The notes beneath the pieces were generated by a model. It searched no databases and was not told the origin of the DNA. It saw only the letters and a program-made list of their open reading frames with translations. This document shows, in pieces, positions 8,309-16,236 of a DNA stretch of 35,997 bases. The number at the start of each line of letters is the position of its first letter. Within the stretch, counting starts at the first letter, position 1. The position numbers and the translations under genes were made by a program. This stretch comes from JAGOUU01 sp964609155 (GTDB lineage Bacteria; Pseudomonadota; Gammaproteobacteria; JAGOUU01), in the NCBI GenBank assembly GCA_964609155.1, contig CAZSRF010000025.1, forward strand, positions 1 to 35,997. The letters are read 5' to 3'.

Positions 8309-8781
8309 AAAGAAATCAATATTTAAATTTTGTAGTTGGTTTATTTGTACTCGCTGGCATTATCGCGTTCCTATTGTTGGCGCTAAAGGTTAGCGGTTTG
8401 CAGGATTTCTCTTGGCGAGATCGTGGTTTTGTGATTAAAGCTAATTTTGCTAATATAGGCGGGTTAAAGCCCCGTTCTAGAGTCACTGTAGGTGGTGTGA
8501 GTGTTGGAAGGGTGAAAAATATTTATCTAGATATGGATAGCGGTAACTATGATGCCATCGTAGAGCTAAGCCTTAATCAAGAGCTGAAGAATAAATTACC
8601 GGATGATTCAGTAGCAAGTATTCGTACGGCGGGGTTAATCGGAGATAATTTTATTGCTATTACACCTGGCGCAAGTGAAACTTATTTAAAAGATGGTCAG
8701 ACCATGATGGAAACAAATTCTGCCCTAGTGCTTGAGGAATTAATAAGTAAATATCTCTTTTCAAAAACGGAAGAAAAATAA
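8305..8781 (+). CDS. mlaD: Mla MCE-domain substrate-binding protein
   Basis: 158 residues: one N-terminal membrane anchor (about 7-27) and a single MCE domain (about 40-118, with GGLKPRSRVTVGGVSVGRV). MlaD forms a hexameric periplasmic ring that channels lipid between MlaC and MlaE. It is somewhat shorter than the 183 residues of Escherichia coli MlaD, with the loss at the C-terminal tail. Coupled by a 4-bp overlap to mlaE. Confidence 0.94.
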   Translation: MKRNQYLNFVVGLFVLAGIIAFLLLALKVSGLQDFSWRDRGFVIKANFANIGGLKPRSRVTVGGVSVGRVKNIYLDMDSGNYDAIVELSLNQELKNKLPDDSVASIRTAGLIGDNFIAITPGASETYLKDGQTMMETNSALVLEELISKYLFSKTEEK

Positions 8782-8782
8782 T

Positions 8783-9481
8783 ATGAAAATTATCATGAAA
8801 GTTATAGAGTCTTTAAGAGTAATAAGGTTATTAAAAGCAGGCTTATGCATAGCTATTTTAATCAGTAGCATGTCTTATGGTGCTTCAAGTACGGATTGTT
8901 TTTCTCACCCAGCGCTTAAAGAAGTTAAATCTGCAGTGGACAATATTATAAAAGTATTACAACAAAAAAAATCGGCAATCTCTAAAGATCGTAAGGTAGC
9001 TTATCAAATAATAGATGATTACTTAGTGCCTAAGGCTGATTTTAAATTAATGTCACAACTAGTTTTGACTCATAATTGGAAAAAATTAACTTCAAAACAA
9101 CAACAAAGTTTTACCAAGGAGTTTCAAAGACTAATGATTCGTACTTATGGGGTTGCGTTTGAAGCTTATGATGGGCAAACTGTAGATTTTCAGTGCCCAG
9201 TTAAGTTTCTAGGCAGTGTTGGTGGAGGGGGAAAAACTATAGAAAGAGTCGAAGTAACGTCAACTATACGCCAGACGAAACAACCAGATAATGTTGTTAA
9301 ATTCAGATTAATCAATAATTATGGATGGAAGGCTTATGATTTAAGTATAGATAATGTAAGTATCATCGATTCATATCGTACAGTTTTTGCCAATAAATTT
9401 AGAAAGCAAAAAAATCCGGATCTTATTATCAAAGAGATGCATGCCCAAAATTGCACTAATAAAATGATATGTGCAGAGTAA
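8783..9481 (+). CDS. mlaC: Mla periplasmic phospholipid carrier
   Basis: 232 residues with a cleavable-looking signal (hydrophobic stretch about residues 16-31, followed by YGASS). The MlaC/Ttg2D domain has YLVPKADFKLMSQLVLTHNW and the later NNYGWKAYDLSIDNVSII. It shuttles phospholipid between MlaA in the outer membrane and the MlaFEDB complex. mlaA is not here. A second ATG four codons in could be the true start. It starts one base after mlaD ends. Confidence 0.93.
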   Translation: MKIIMKVIESLRVIRLLKAGLCIAILISSMSYGASSTDCFSHPALKEVKSAVDNIIKVLQQKKSAISKDRKVAYQIIDDYLVPKADFKLMSQLVLTHNWKKLTSKQQQSFTKEFQRLMIRTYGVAFEAYDGQTVDFQCPVKFLGSVGGGGKTIERVEVTSTIRQTKQPDNVVKFRLINNYGWKAYDLSIDNVSIIDSYRTVFANKFRKQKNPDLIIKEMHAQNCTNKMICAE

Positions 9482-9492
9482 ACTAAAAATAT

Positions 9493-9780
9493 ATGGAACT
9501 AGAGTTAGTTGTAGAAAAAGACTGCTGTGTGATCAAAGGTTCGTTTACGAGAGATTATATAAATGTTATCATGCCGGCTGGCGAGAGCTTTATAGGTAGT
9601 TCTATTAATCCAGTTTTTGATCTGCGTGAGGCAACTGAGGTAGATAGTGCTGGTATAGCTTTACTAGTTTATTATTTAGGTGTTGCAAGTAATAAAAACA
9701 AGAAAGTTAACTTTAGTAATATTTCGCAAGCCACACGTTCAATTATTGAATTGAGTGGTTTAGAAGAGTTGTTTAGTTAA
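9493..9780 (+). CDS. mlaB: Mla STAS-domain protein
   Basis: 95 residues, a single STAS domain with the anti-sigma-antagonist-like motif EVDSAGIALLVYYL (about residues 53-66). MlaB binds MlaF at the cytoplasmic face and is needed for transporter activity. It lies 11 bp after mlaC, in the canonical operon position. Confidence 0.88.
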   Translation: MELELVVEKDCCVIKGSFTRDYINVIMPAGESFIGSSINPVFDLREATEVDSAGIALLVYYLGVASNKNKKVNFSNISQATRSIIELSGLEELFS

Positions 9781-9877
9781 TGTAAAGCGAATAATATTAA
9801 GCAAAATAGGCCTGATACATAAAATAAACTAAAATAATATTAACTATAGTGTAGTACGATTTAGAGGTAAGTTGGTT

Positions 9878-10123
9878 ATGAAGGCTCATGAGCTAAAACA
9901 ATTGATTGAGCAATCAATTCCTACCAAGTTGGTGACTGTGAAATCAGATGATGATGTGCATTTTGATGTTGTAGTGATAAGTTCAGCATTTGACGGCTTA
10001 AATTTAGTGAAAAGACAGCAGTTAGTGTACAAATCCTTAGGGGATTTAATTAGTACGGGCAAAGTCCATGCGTTATCTTTAAAAACTTATACTAGCCACG
10101 AATGGCAAAAAATGGCGGATTAG
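9878..10123 (+). CDS. ibaG: BolA-family protein IbaG
   Basis: About 81 residues, class II KH-like BolA fold with VSSAFDGLNLVKRQQLVYKSL and the closing HALSLKTYTSHEW. I start at the ATG at 9878, which has GAGGT nine bases upstream; an in-frame TTG at 9872 is less likely. The family binds monothiol glutaredoxin and [2Fe-2S] clusters. It lies 1 bp before murA, as in other gammaproteobacteria. Confidence 0.9.
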   Translation: MKAHELKQLIEQSIPTKLVTVKSDDDVHFDVVVISSAFDGLNLVKRQQLVYKSLGDLISTGKVHALSLKTYTSHEWQKMAD

Positions 10124-10124
10124 T

Positions 10125-11387
10125 ATGGATAAATTAATAATTGAAGGGGGTATTCCCTTATTTGGTCGTGTTGGTATTTCTGGAGCAAAGAATGCTGCAT
10201 TACCTATATTAGCTGCATGTTTGTTGTTTGATAAACCGGTGAGAATTTCTAATGTCCCTCACTTAAGAGATGTTACAACCACTCTTGATTTATTAGGTCA
10301 AATGGGTGTTGATGTTACGATTGATGAGCAGATGACGGTGGAAGTTAATAGTAGTTCATTAAATTCTTTTGTAGCACCCTATGAATTAGTGAAAACTATG
10401 CGGGCCTCTATTTTAGTGTTGGGTCCATTACTTGCGAAACATGGTCGAGCAGAAGTATCTTTGCCAGGTGGGTGTGCGATTGGTGCCAGACCGGTTAATC
10501 TCCATGTTGATGCACTTCGAGCGCTTGGAGCAGATGTTCAAGGTAAAAATGGTTATATTTACGCTCAATCTAATGGTCGATTAAAAGGTGCGGAGTTTAC
10601 TTTCTCCGATGTCAGTGTTACAGGCACCGAAAATCTTATTATGGCGGCGGTTTTAGCCAAAGGCACCACAGTCATACGTAATGCGGCAAGAGAGCCAGAG
10701 GTAAAAGATCTTATCGACTTCTTGAACAAACATGGTGCGCAAATTGTAGGTGGTGGCACGAGCACTATAGTTGTTTCGGGGGTTGAAAGCTTAAGTGGGG
10801 GTGAATATGCGGTTATTCCTGACCGAATAGAAACCGGTACCTATTTAGTTGCAGGGGCAATAACTCGGGGGTGTGTTACCGTTTACAACACAGATCCGGA
10901 TCTGCTCACTGCCGTCTTAGAAAAACTTGCTGAGGCTGGAGCTGAAATAGAAGTCAGTGGTAATCAAATTACATTAGATATGAAAGGTCGTCGACCAAAA
11001 GCTGTTGATATAACAACAGAGCCATATCCTGGATTTCCCACAGATATGCAAGCACAGTTTACAGCTTTGAATGCTGTTGCCGAGGGTACAAGTATCATCA
11101 CAGAAACTATTTTTGAAAACCGAATGGTTCATGCCCAAGAGATGATAAGAATGGGCGCTCGAATAGAAATAAAGGGAAATAAAGCAGTATGCCACGGTGT
11201 GCCCAAACTTAATGCTGCACCAGTGATGTCTTCTGATTTGCGAGCTTCTGCTAGTTTAGTACTAGCTGGTCTCGCAGCTGAGGGTAAAACATTAATTGAT
11301 AGGATCTATCATATTGATCGCGGGTATGAATGTATCGAGGAAAAACTTTCGCAATTAGGCGCTAGAATTACCCGAGTGCATAGCTGA
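10125..11387 (+). CDS. murA: UDP-N-acetylglucosamine 1-carboxyvinyltransferase
   Basis: 420 residues, full length. The active-site cysteine is C117 in PGGCAIGARPVNLH, and substrate-binding K22-N23 lie in SGAKNAALP. It catalyses the first committed step of peptidoglycan synthesis by adding enolpyruvyl to UDP-GlcNAc. The Cys form is the fosfomycin-sensitive type in this family. Last gene of the Mla operon; I see no strong terminator in the 244 bp that follow. Confidence 0.97.
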   Translation: MDKLIIEGGIPLFGRVGISGAKNAALPILAACLLFDKPVRISNVPHLRDVTTTLDLLGQMGVDVTIDEQMTVEVNSSSLNSFVAPYELVKTMRASILVLGPLLAKHGRAEVSLPGGCAIGARPVNLHVDALRALGADVQGKNGYIYAQSNGRLKGAEFTFSDVSVTGTENLIMAAVLAKGTTVIRNAAREPEVKDLIDFLNKHGAQIVGGGTSTIVVSGVESLSGGEYAVIPDRIETGTYLVAGAITRGCVTVYNTDPDLLTAVLEKLAEAGAEIEVSGNQITLDMKGRRPKAVDITTEPYPGFPTDMQAQFTALNAVAEGTSIITETIFENRMVHAQEMIRMGARIEIKGNKAVCHGVPKLNAAPVMSSDLRASASLVLAGLAAEGKTLIDRIYHIDRGYECIEEKLSQLGARITRVHS

Positions 11388-11576
11388 GAGCGCACAATTC
11401 TCCAGATTATACAGCTTTTAGCATTGGTGGAACAAGCATAATTTCTATAAGTAACATCTACATTAGCTCACAAGACATAGAGATTGTGTTGATTTATTTA
11501 ACTATACGGAAAGAGTAAATTACAATTATATGAAGCGTGCGTGCATAAGTAGCTTCTAGATGTGAGATGTCCACAG

Positions 11577-11596
11577 CTCTTTTAAACATAAAAGAG
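11577..11596 (+). promoter_or_regulatory. Hairpin in the leader of the small RMF-like gene
   Basis: CTCTTTTA and TAAAAGAG form an exact 8-bp stem with a four-base AACA loop, 35 bp before the start codon at 11632. There is no following T run, so it is not a standard terminator. It may shape the 5' leader of the transcript. The rest of the 11388-11631 gap shows nothing I can name. Confidence 0.35.
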
Positions 11597-11631
11597 TAAG
11601 CAAAGCAGTCATTCATATTATAGGAGATAAA

Positions 11632-11937
11632 ATGGGCGCAGGAACTGATAAACACGCTGACGAGATTAGCGAGGCCTCTTTAAAGCTGTTAATGTATAGA
11701 ATTATGCCTGCACAGGAAAATGCTTGGTTGGCTGGGTATGATGCTGCGCAAGCTAATATGGATCTTGAAGTAAATCTATATAAAAAAACTGATGACGAAT
11801 ATGAGTCGTGGGAAAATGGATGGTGGGATGCGTTTTATGAGATTAATAATAAGCTATATCAAACCTATAATAGTGATGACGCATCTAAAACCAGCCCAAG
11901 TTTAGAGCAAAAAAATAAGCCCCGATTGAGACCCTAA
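11632..11937 (+). CDS. Small acidic protein, possibly ribosome-modulation-factor-like
   Basis: 101 residues with a good ribosome binding site (ATAGGAGATAAA before the ATG). Two aromatic-glycine motifs stand out: AWLAGYDAAQAN (about 32-43) and YESWENGWWDAFYEI (about 57-71). RMF-family proteins have a similar pair (GYxAG ... WxxGWxxA), so a ribosome-inactivating or hibernation role is possible. The match is only by pattern, the protein is longer than RMF, and its C terminus is a polar basic tail. No signal peptide or membrane segment. It is bounded by murA and a convergent accessory gene. Confidence 0.5.
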   Translation: MGAGTDKHADEISEASLKLLMYRIMPAQENAWLAGYDAAQANMDLEVNLYKKTDDEYESWENGWWDAFYEINNKLYQTYNSDDASKTSPSLEQKNKPRLRP

Positions 11938-11988
11938 GCAGCTCTTGTGAAAGGCTTACGGAGATCGCTTATTTGCGCCCCCTTGCTG

Positions 11989-12933
11989 CTACGACGGGCG
12001 TGGTGCAGCTGAGGGTACGCTGATCAATCTATCCGCTATTTCGACCTCTTCCGGGGTCAGTAAAATGTCGTGCTTCGTATGTGATGTGATGTATTCCATA
12101 ACTCGAGGATCCGTCGTTGCCGCATCATATATTCTTATAGTACACCTGATTGCATGCTCAAATTTTGCAATAGGCATTTCTAAAGAGTCTTTGACGTAGG
12201 GAGCAATATGATATTGTCTGTATACATCGTCCCTAAGACGTTCTGCTGCTGCATGCATTTGAGTCATCATAGGTTTTGCGCGTGATTTATTGTGATTGAT
12301 TATAAGGCAGTCGGTTATGGTATCAATCTGAAAAGTACGATACAAGCTAGTAACTTTTTCTAATTGGTCAATATCACTTGCTCTGAACGCCATATTGATT
12401 AATGGATCGAGGATAACACAATCTGCCCCCAAGCTCTTAAAAGGGGATGCACGCCCAGCAAGAGGTCCAAAAGTACCACGAGATAATCTATGTTCACCTA
12501 TAATTACAAACTGATGACCATAGAGTAACCCATTAGATTTTCGACCTGAAACTGTAACATGGCTAACTGGTGAGCGACAATCACGCTGAAGGAGCAAGGC
12601 ACAAGCTAAACTACTGGTAGGTCCACAATCTCCCGCACCCATCAGAGCTGTAGCAAGATTCGCTATAAACTGAATAGCAAAGTCTGGGTGTCCTCTCAGC
12701 GCTGTACACTCAGGTATTGCAGCTTTAAGAGAGTCAAAGACTTTTATTACATGATGGGTAAGAGTAATGTACCTACTTAATACATTTGTACTAAACTTCT
12801 CTGTGTATTCTTTTAAAAGGACAGGGCTAAATATAGGACACTCCACTGAAGGTATAATATCATCGCTAGAAGTCACTCTTGCTTTAATTTCGGCTAAAAT
12901 AGCTGTTGCCAACTCTAAATTCTCTCGACTCAT
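11989..12933 (-). CDS. Putative cysteine protease or acyltransferase-like protein, possible effector
   Basis: 314 residues, no family recognised with certainty. A papain- or transglutaminase-like triad can be read: C103 in MGAGDCGPTSSLACALL, H140 in GLLYGHQFVIIG, D176 in ADCVILDPLINMAF. The order and spacing fit the Cys-His-Asp folds seen in several bacterial effectors. There is no signal peptide or membrane segment, so it is cytosolic or exported by a specialised system. AGGTGA lies before the ATG and a TATAAT box 11 bp upstream. The gene is visibly richer in G+C than its neighbours, suggesting transfer. It sits where rnfG and rnfE would follow rnfD. Confidence 0.5.
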   Translation of the reverse strand: MSRENLELATAILAEIKARVTSSDDIIPSVECPIFSPVLLKEYTEKFSTNVLSRYITLTHHVIKVFDSLKAAIPECTALRGHPDFAIQFIANLATALMGAGDCGPTSSLACALLLQRDCRSPVSHVTVSGRKSNGLLYGHQFVIIGEHRLSRGTFGPLAGRASPFKSLGADCVILDPLINMAFRASDIDQLEKVTSLYRTFQIDTITDCLIINHNKSRAKPMMTQMHAAAERLRDDVYRQYHIAPYVKDSLEMPIAKFEHAIRCTIRIYDAATTDPRVMEYITSHTKHDILLTPEEVEIADRLISVPSAAPRPS

Positions 12934-12981
12934 TACATCACCTATGCATTATAGATTAGATTAAAAAGATGAGGGTAACAT

Positions 12982-13008
12982 AAAAAAAAAGCTGTGTATA
13001 TAGCTTTG
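12982..13008 (-). terminator. Intrinsic terminator for the leftward rnfBCD transcript
   Basis: Read on the minus strand, the arms AAAGCT and AGCTTT enclose an eight-base loop and are followed by a run of T (the A run at 12982-12990 on the plus strand). It lies about 90 bp past the rnfD stop and before the accessory protease-like gene, so the two are probably separate transcripts. Confidence 0.55.
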
Positions 13009-13097
13009 TGACATAGCTGTAATATACTTTGTTATTTTACTTGGTTATTTGGGGGCGTTAATTTATTCTTACTATACAGGTCAAACAAATCAATAAG

Positions 13098-13976
13098 TTA
13101 AAGGGATTTTAATTTATGTTTGGGTATGCTAAGAGAGTTGATCAAAGGCACCCATGTGTTCATAAATATAACAGCAAAGCCAACACCATCAGGATAACCG
13201 CAGAATTTTCTTATCAAATTACAGAAAATACCAGCCAAGATGCTATATATTAAGCGGCCGCGAGGCGTGGTTGCTGCAGTGACAGGATCAGTAATAATAA
13301 AAAATGCCCCTAGCATGGAACCGCCTAAGAATAATTGTTCTATCACAGGAAAATCAGGATATCTAAGTTTTATCAAGAAACCAGAAATTAATAAACCTGT
13401 GATAAATCCTCCGGGTAAAGTTAAAGGTACTATTTTGATAAATAATAAATAAAGGCCACCAAGCATCCATGCCAGATTAATTAAATAAAAAGGCATGGAA
13501 TAAGCTATATTAGTACTAGTAAAAGATGGATCTAAAGGTGTTGCTTGGCTGATATCATCAGCTATTGAGATTAGATTTGGCCACTGGGTAAAGTCTTGAG
13601 GGAATGCAACTAGTAAAACAATAAAGCCAATCATAGCGGGATTAAAAATATTATGTCCTATACCGCCATACAAATGCTTGGCTATAACAATGGCAAAGGC
13701 TACTCCAATAAAGATTTTAATAATATTAAAATTGGGCGGTAAGCAGACAGCTAATAAAACTGCAGTTAAAAGGGCGCTATTATCTTGTATAACTGCTAAT
13801 ATGTTTTTTTGACGCAATTTTAGGCAAAAAGATTCTAGTAAAAGAGCAAAAGTGCTTGTATAGATAATATTAAATATTATCCCTAGGCCAAAGAAGTAAG
13901 TTAGGACAGAAATTCCTGGTAACAATGCTAAGATGACTCTTAGCATTAATTGATTAGTGGTTAATCTATTTTTCAT
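13098..13976 (-). CDS. rnfD: Electron transport complex subunit RnfD
   Basis: About 292 residues and eight or more hydrophobic segments of the RnfD/NqrB family. The motif DISQATPLDP matches the site where FMN is attached to threonine in RnfD (usually SGAT; here SQAT, threonine kept). I start at the ATG at 13976, overlapping rnfC by 11 bp; an in-frame TTG at 14006 is an alternative. RnfD spans the membrane in the ion-pumping NADH:ferredoxin-type oxidoreductase. rnfG and rnfE, expected next, are missing, so a full complex cannot be made from this locus. Confidence 0.92.
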   Translation of the reverse strand: MKNRLTTNQLMLRVILALLPGISVLTYFFGLGIIFNIIYTSTFALLLESFCLKLRQKNILAVIQDNSALLTAVLLAVCLPPNFNIIKIFIGVAFAIVIAKHLYGGIGHNIFNPAMIGFIVLLVAFPQDFTQWPNLISIADDISQATPLDPSFTSTNIAYSMPFYLINLAWMLGGLYLLFIKIVPLTLPGGFITGLLISGFLIKLRYPDFPVIEQLFLGGSMLGAFFIITDPVTAATTPRGRLIYSILAGIFCNLIRKFCGYPDGVGFAVIFMNTWVPLINSLSIPKHKLKSL

Positions 13977-15525
13977 TTGATTGTAAAGTTTTTTTATTTT
14001 TTGCAAGCTTTAAAGCATCCAATAGCAGAGACTTTTTATTCGTTTGTTGGGTCTTTGTTAGTTGTGTTTTAAGCTTGGTGATAGTTTCGCGTTTTTGTAG
14101 CATGAGACGATTATTTAACTCAGCGTCTTTTGATTTAAGTTGTTTGTATTTATTATAGTTGATTTCTGTTTTTAAATTTTTAAATATCGCAGTTAAAGGA
14201 ATATTGCTTGGGCATGCGGAATCGCATAAGCCACATTCAATACAAGTACTCAGAGAATATTTTTCTAAGAGTTCATTATTATTTTTTGTATTTAGTCCTT
14301 GTCCAAACCAAAATAATTGTTGTGGCAATAATCCTACAGGGCAGACTGATTCACAGTAGCCACATTTGATACAAGGGGCATAGTTTTTTATATCTTTATG
14401 TACAGCTGAAGTGCTTACAAATTGAATGGCTTGGGTAGTTTTTTCTATAGATATATAGTCTAAGTAATCAATATGATTCATATGCATAGGGTTATGAGAG
14501 TTAAATAATTCATATCCCATATATTGCCCACCAATGTAAATAATTATACCTTTTGTATTAGACACGCTATTTAAATCAATATTAAAAGCCTCTAACAGTT
14601 TACTAATAGGTGTGCCAATGGGCAAAAGATAATTACCTGGTTGTGATATCAAATCTCCCGTAATGGTAACGATTCTATCTACTAAAGGTTTGTTATAATT
14701 AATCGCTTGTTCTATTGCATATATAGTGGCAACATTCAGGCAAATAATGCCATATTCACTGCTATGTTTATCAAGAGGGATATTTTTCTTTGTAACAAGA
14801 TTTATAATAGACTTACTGTAACCATAAGGGTAAGTTTGGCTGAAAGCTTGTATTGATATATTTTGTACTAGATCATGGGAGAATACAGTTAAGGATTTAT
14901 GTAAGGCATCAATGGCTTTAACCATATCCTTTTTGATGGCGATGATAATGTGTTTAGGCTGTAATACTTGATTAATAATAATTAATCCAGAAATTATATT
15001 TTTTGCAAAATTTATTATTAAGCAATTATCTGTGCTGATAGGGCTTTCACATTCCATGGCATTGATAACAAGTGTATCTAGAGAGGGGGAGGCAGGTAAT
15101 TCAGCATCTAGTTTTTTCCCTGTAGGGAAACCAGCACCGCCAAGACCTATTATGCCATTTTGAGCTAAAAAATTTATAAAGTCTGAATGGTTGAAAATTT
15201 TATAGTTAAGATGATCGACTGTTTGAGTTTGGGTGATCGTCTTGTTTTTAACAATTTCCATTGATAATACCTTGTTGGCACTGTTAAGATTGCCTAAGGA
15301 TTGCAATGTAGGATAAAAATCAATATTATTGATTTGTCCAGAAAAAGCGCTATGAAGAGCAATATTGTAATTATCTCCTGCCAATGTTTTAGTGAGAGGT
15401 TGCCATTTGTGTATATCATCATATTTTGAATAAATGATATCGCCTATGGACGCATAGTTATATTCTAATGGTAAAATTAATCGGTCAATATCTATTGGTA
15501 AATATTTTAGTTCGTCTGTATTCAC
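13966..15525 (-). CDS. rnfC: Electron transport complex subunit RnfC
   Basis: 519 residues starting at a GTG, two bases after rnfB. An NADH/FMN-binding SLBB-type region with GLGGAGFPTGKK (127-138) precedes two 4Fe-4S clusters: C385, C388, C391, C395 and C428, C431, C434, C438. The lysine-rich C-terminal tail is short, whereas many gammaproteobacterial RnfC carry long repeats. RnfC is the NADH-side peripheral subunit. Reading frame and cysteines are intact, in contrast to rnfA. Confidence 0.95.
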   Translation of the reverse strand: MNTDELKYLPIDIDRLILPLEYNYASIGDIIYSKYDDIHKWQPLTKTLAGDNYNIALHSAFSGQINNIDFYPTLQSLGNLNSANKVLSMEIVKNKTITQTQTVDHLNYKIFNHSDFINFLAQNGIIGLGGAGFPTGKKLDAELPASPSLDTLVINAMECESPISTDNCLIINFAKNIISGLIIINQVLQPKHIIIAIKKDMVKAIDALHKSLTVFSHDLVQNISIQAFSQTYPYGYSKSIINLVTKKNIPLDKHSSEYGIICLNVATIYAIEQAINYNKPLVDRIVTITGDLISQPGNYLLPIGTPISKLLEAFNIDLNSVSNTKGIIIYIGGQYMGYELFNSHNPMHMNHIDYLDYISIEKTTQAIQFVSTSAVHKDIKNYAPCIKCGYCESVCPVGLLPQQLFWFGQGLNTKNNNELLEKYSLSTCIECGLCDSACPSNIPLTAIFKNLKTEINYNKYKQLKSKDAELNNRLMLQKRETITKLKTQLTKTQQTNKKSLLLDALKLAKNKKTLQSNEK

Positions 15526-15527
15526 AA

Positions 15528-16067
15528 TTATTGGTAATTAAATTTTGCAGGTAGTTTTTGTTCTATCATACCTATACAATTCATCGGACATGGTGGTATG
15601 CATAATTCACATCCTGTACATAAGTCCGTAATTACAGTGTGCATAAAATTATCAGCACCAACGATAGCATCTACAGGGCAGGCTTTGATACACAAAAGAC
15701 AGCCTATGCATTCGGCTTCATTTATTTTAGCTACCAAGGGCTTGTTTGGTGCAGCAGGTAGATCTTCAGATAAGCTCTTAGAAGGTATATTTAATAAAGC
15801 AGCAAGGTTATCAATAGTCTCTTGACCTCCAGGAGGGCAGCGGTTGATATCAGCTTCGTTATTATATATCGCTTCTGCATAAGGTCTGCAGCCTGGATAA
15901 TTGCATTGACCGCATTGAGTTTGTGGCAGTTTTTTATTGATCATATCGATGAGTTTATAGTGAGGATCATTAGTCGTATATTTTCTCTGTATCAATAATA
16001 AAATATAGCTTAATGCCATTATTGCAGCAGGTAATAGGAGGCATGTAACAAGTATAACGTTATCCAT
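15528..16067 (-). CDS. rnfB: Electron transport complex subunit RnfB
   Basis: 179 residues: an N-terminal membrane anchor (about 4-26), a Fe-S domain with C52, C55, C60 and C77, then a ferredoxin domain with two 4Fe-4S motifs (C120, C123, C126, C130 and C150, C153, C156, C160). All expected cysteines are present. It passes electrons within the Rnf complex. It has a separate promoter immediately upstream and is divorced from rnfA by a cyclase gene on the opposite strand. Confidence 0.95.
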   Translation of the reverse strand: MDNVILVTCLLLPAAIMALSYILLLIQRKYTTNDPHYKLIDMINKKLPQTQCGQCNYPGCRPYAEAIYNNEADINRCPPGGQETIDNLAALLNIPSKSLSEDLPAAPNKPLVAKINEAECIGCLLCIKACPVDAIVGADNFMHTVITDLCTGCELCIPPCPMNCIGMIEQKLPAKFNYQ

Positions 16068-16097
16068 AAAGTTAGGTGATTTTTAAAAGTAGAGCTT

Positions 16098-16126
16098 ATT
16101 ATACTTGTTTTTATAGCGTATAACAA
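16098..16126 (-). promoter_or_regulatory. Sigma-70-type promoter of rnfBCD
   Basis: Read on the minus strand, TTGTTA (16121-16126) and a perfect TATAAT (16098-16103) are separated by exactly 17 bp and lie about 30 bp before the rnfB start. This suggests rnfBCD is still expressed even though rnfA upstream is broken. Confidence 0.6.
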
Positions 16127-16236
16127 AGTTTAGTGGTTTGATTTCTAATATTGAAAATGCTAGGATTCATTGTCATTTTGTAATTATTTGAAATAAAAGT
16201 AAAAATAAATAAAAGAATAGAGAGTGTAAAACAAAT

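Noticed and set aside
10565..11195. Minus-strand frames within murA
   Set aside because: They lie entirely opposite a strongly conserved gene and show no family features; they are antisense shadows.
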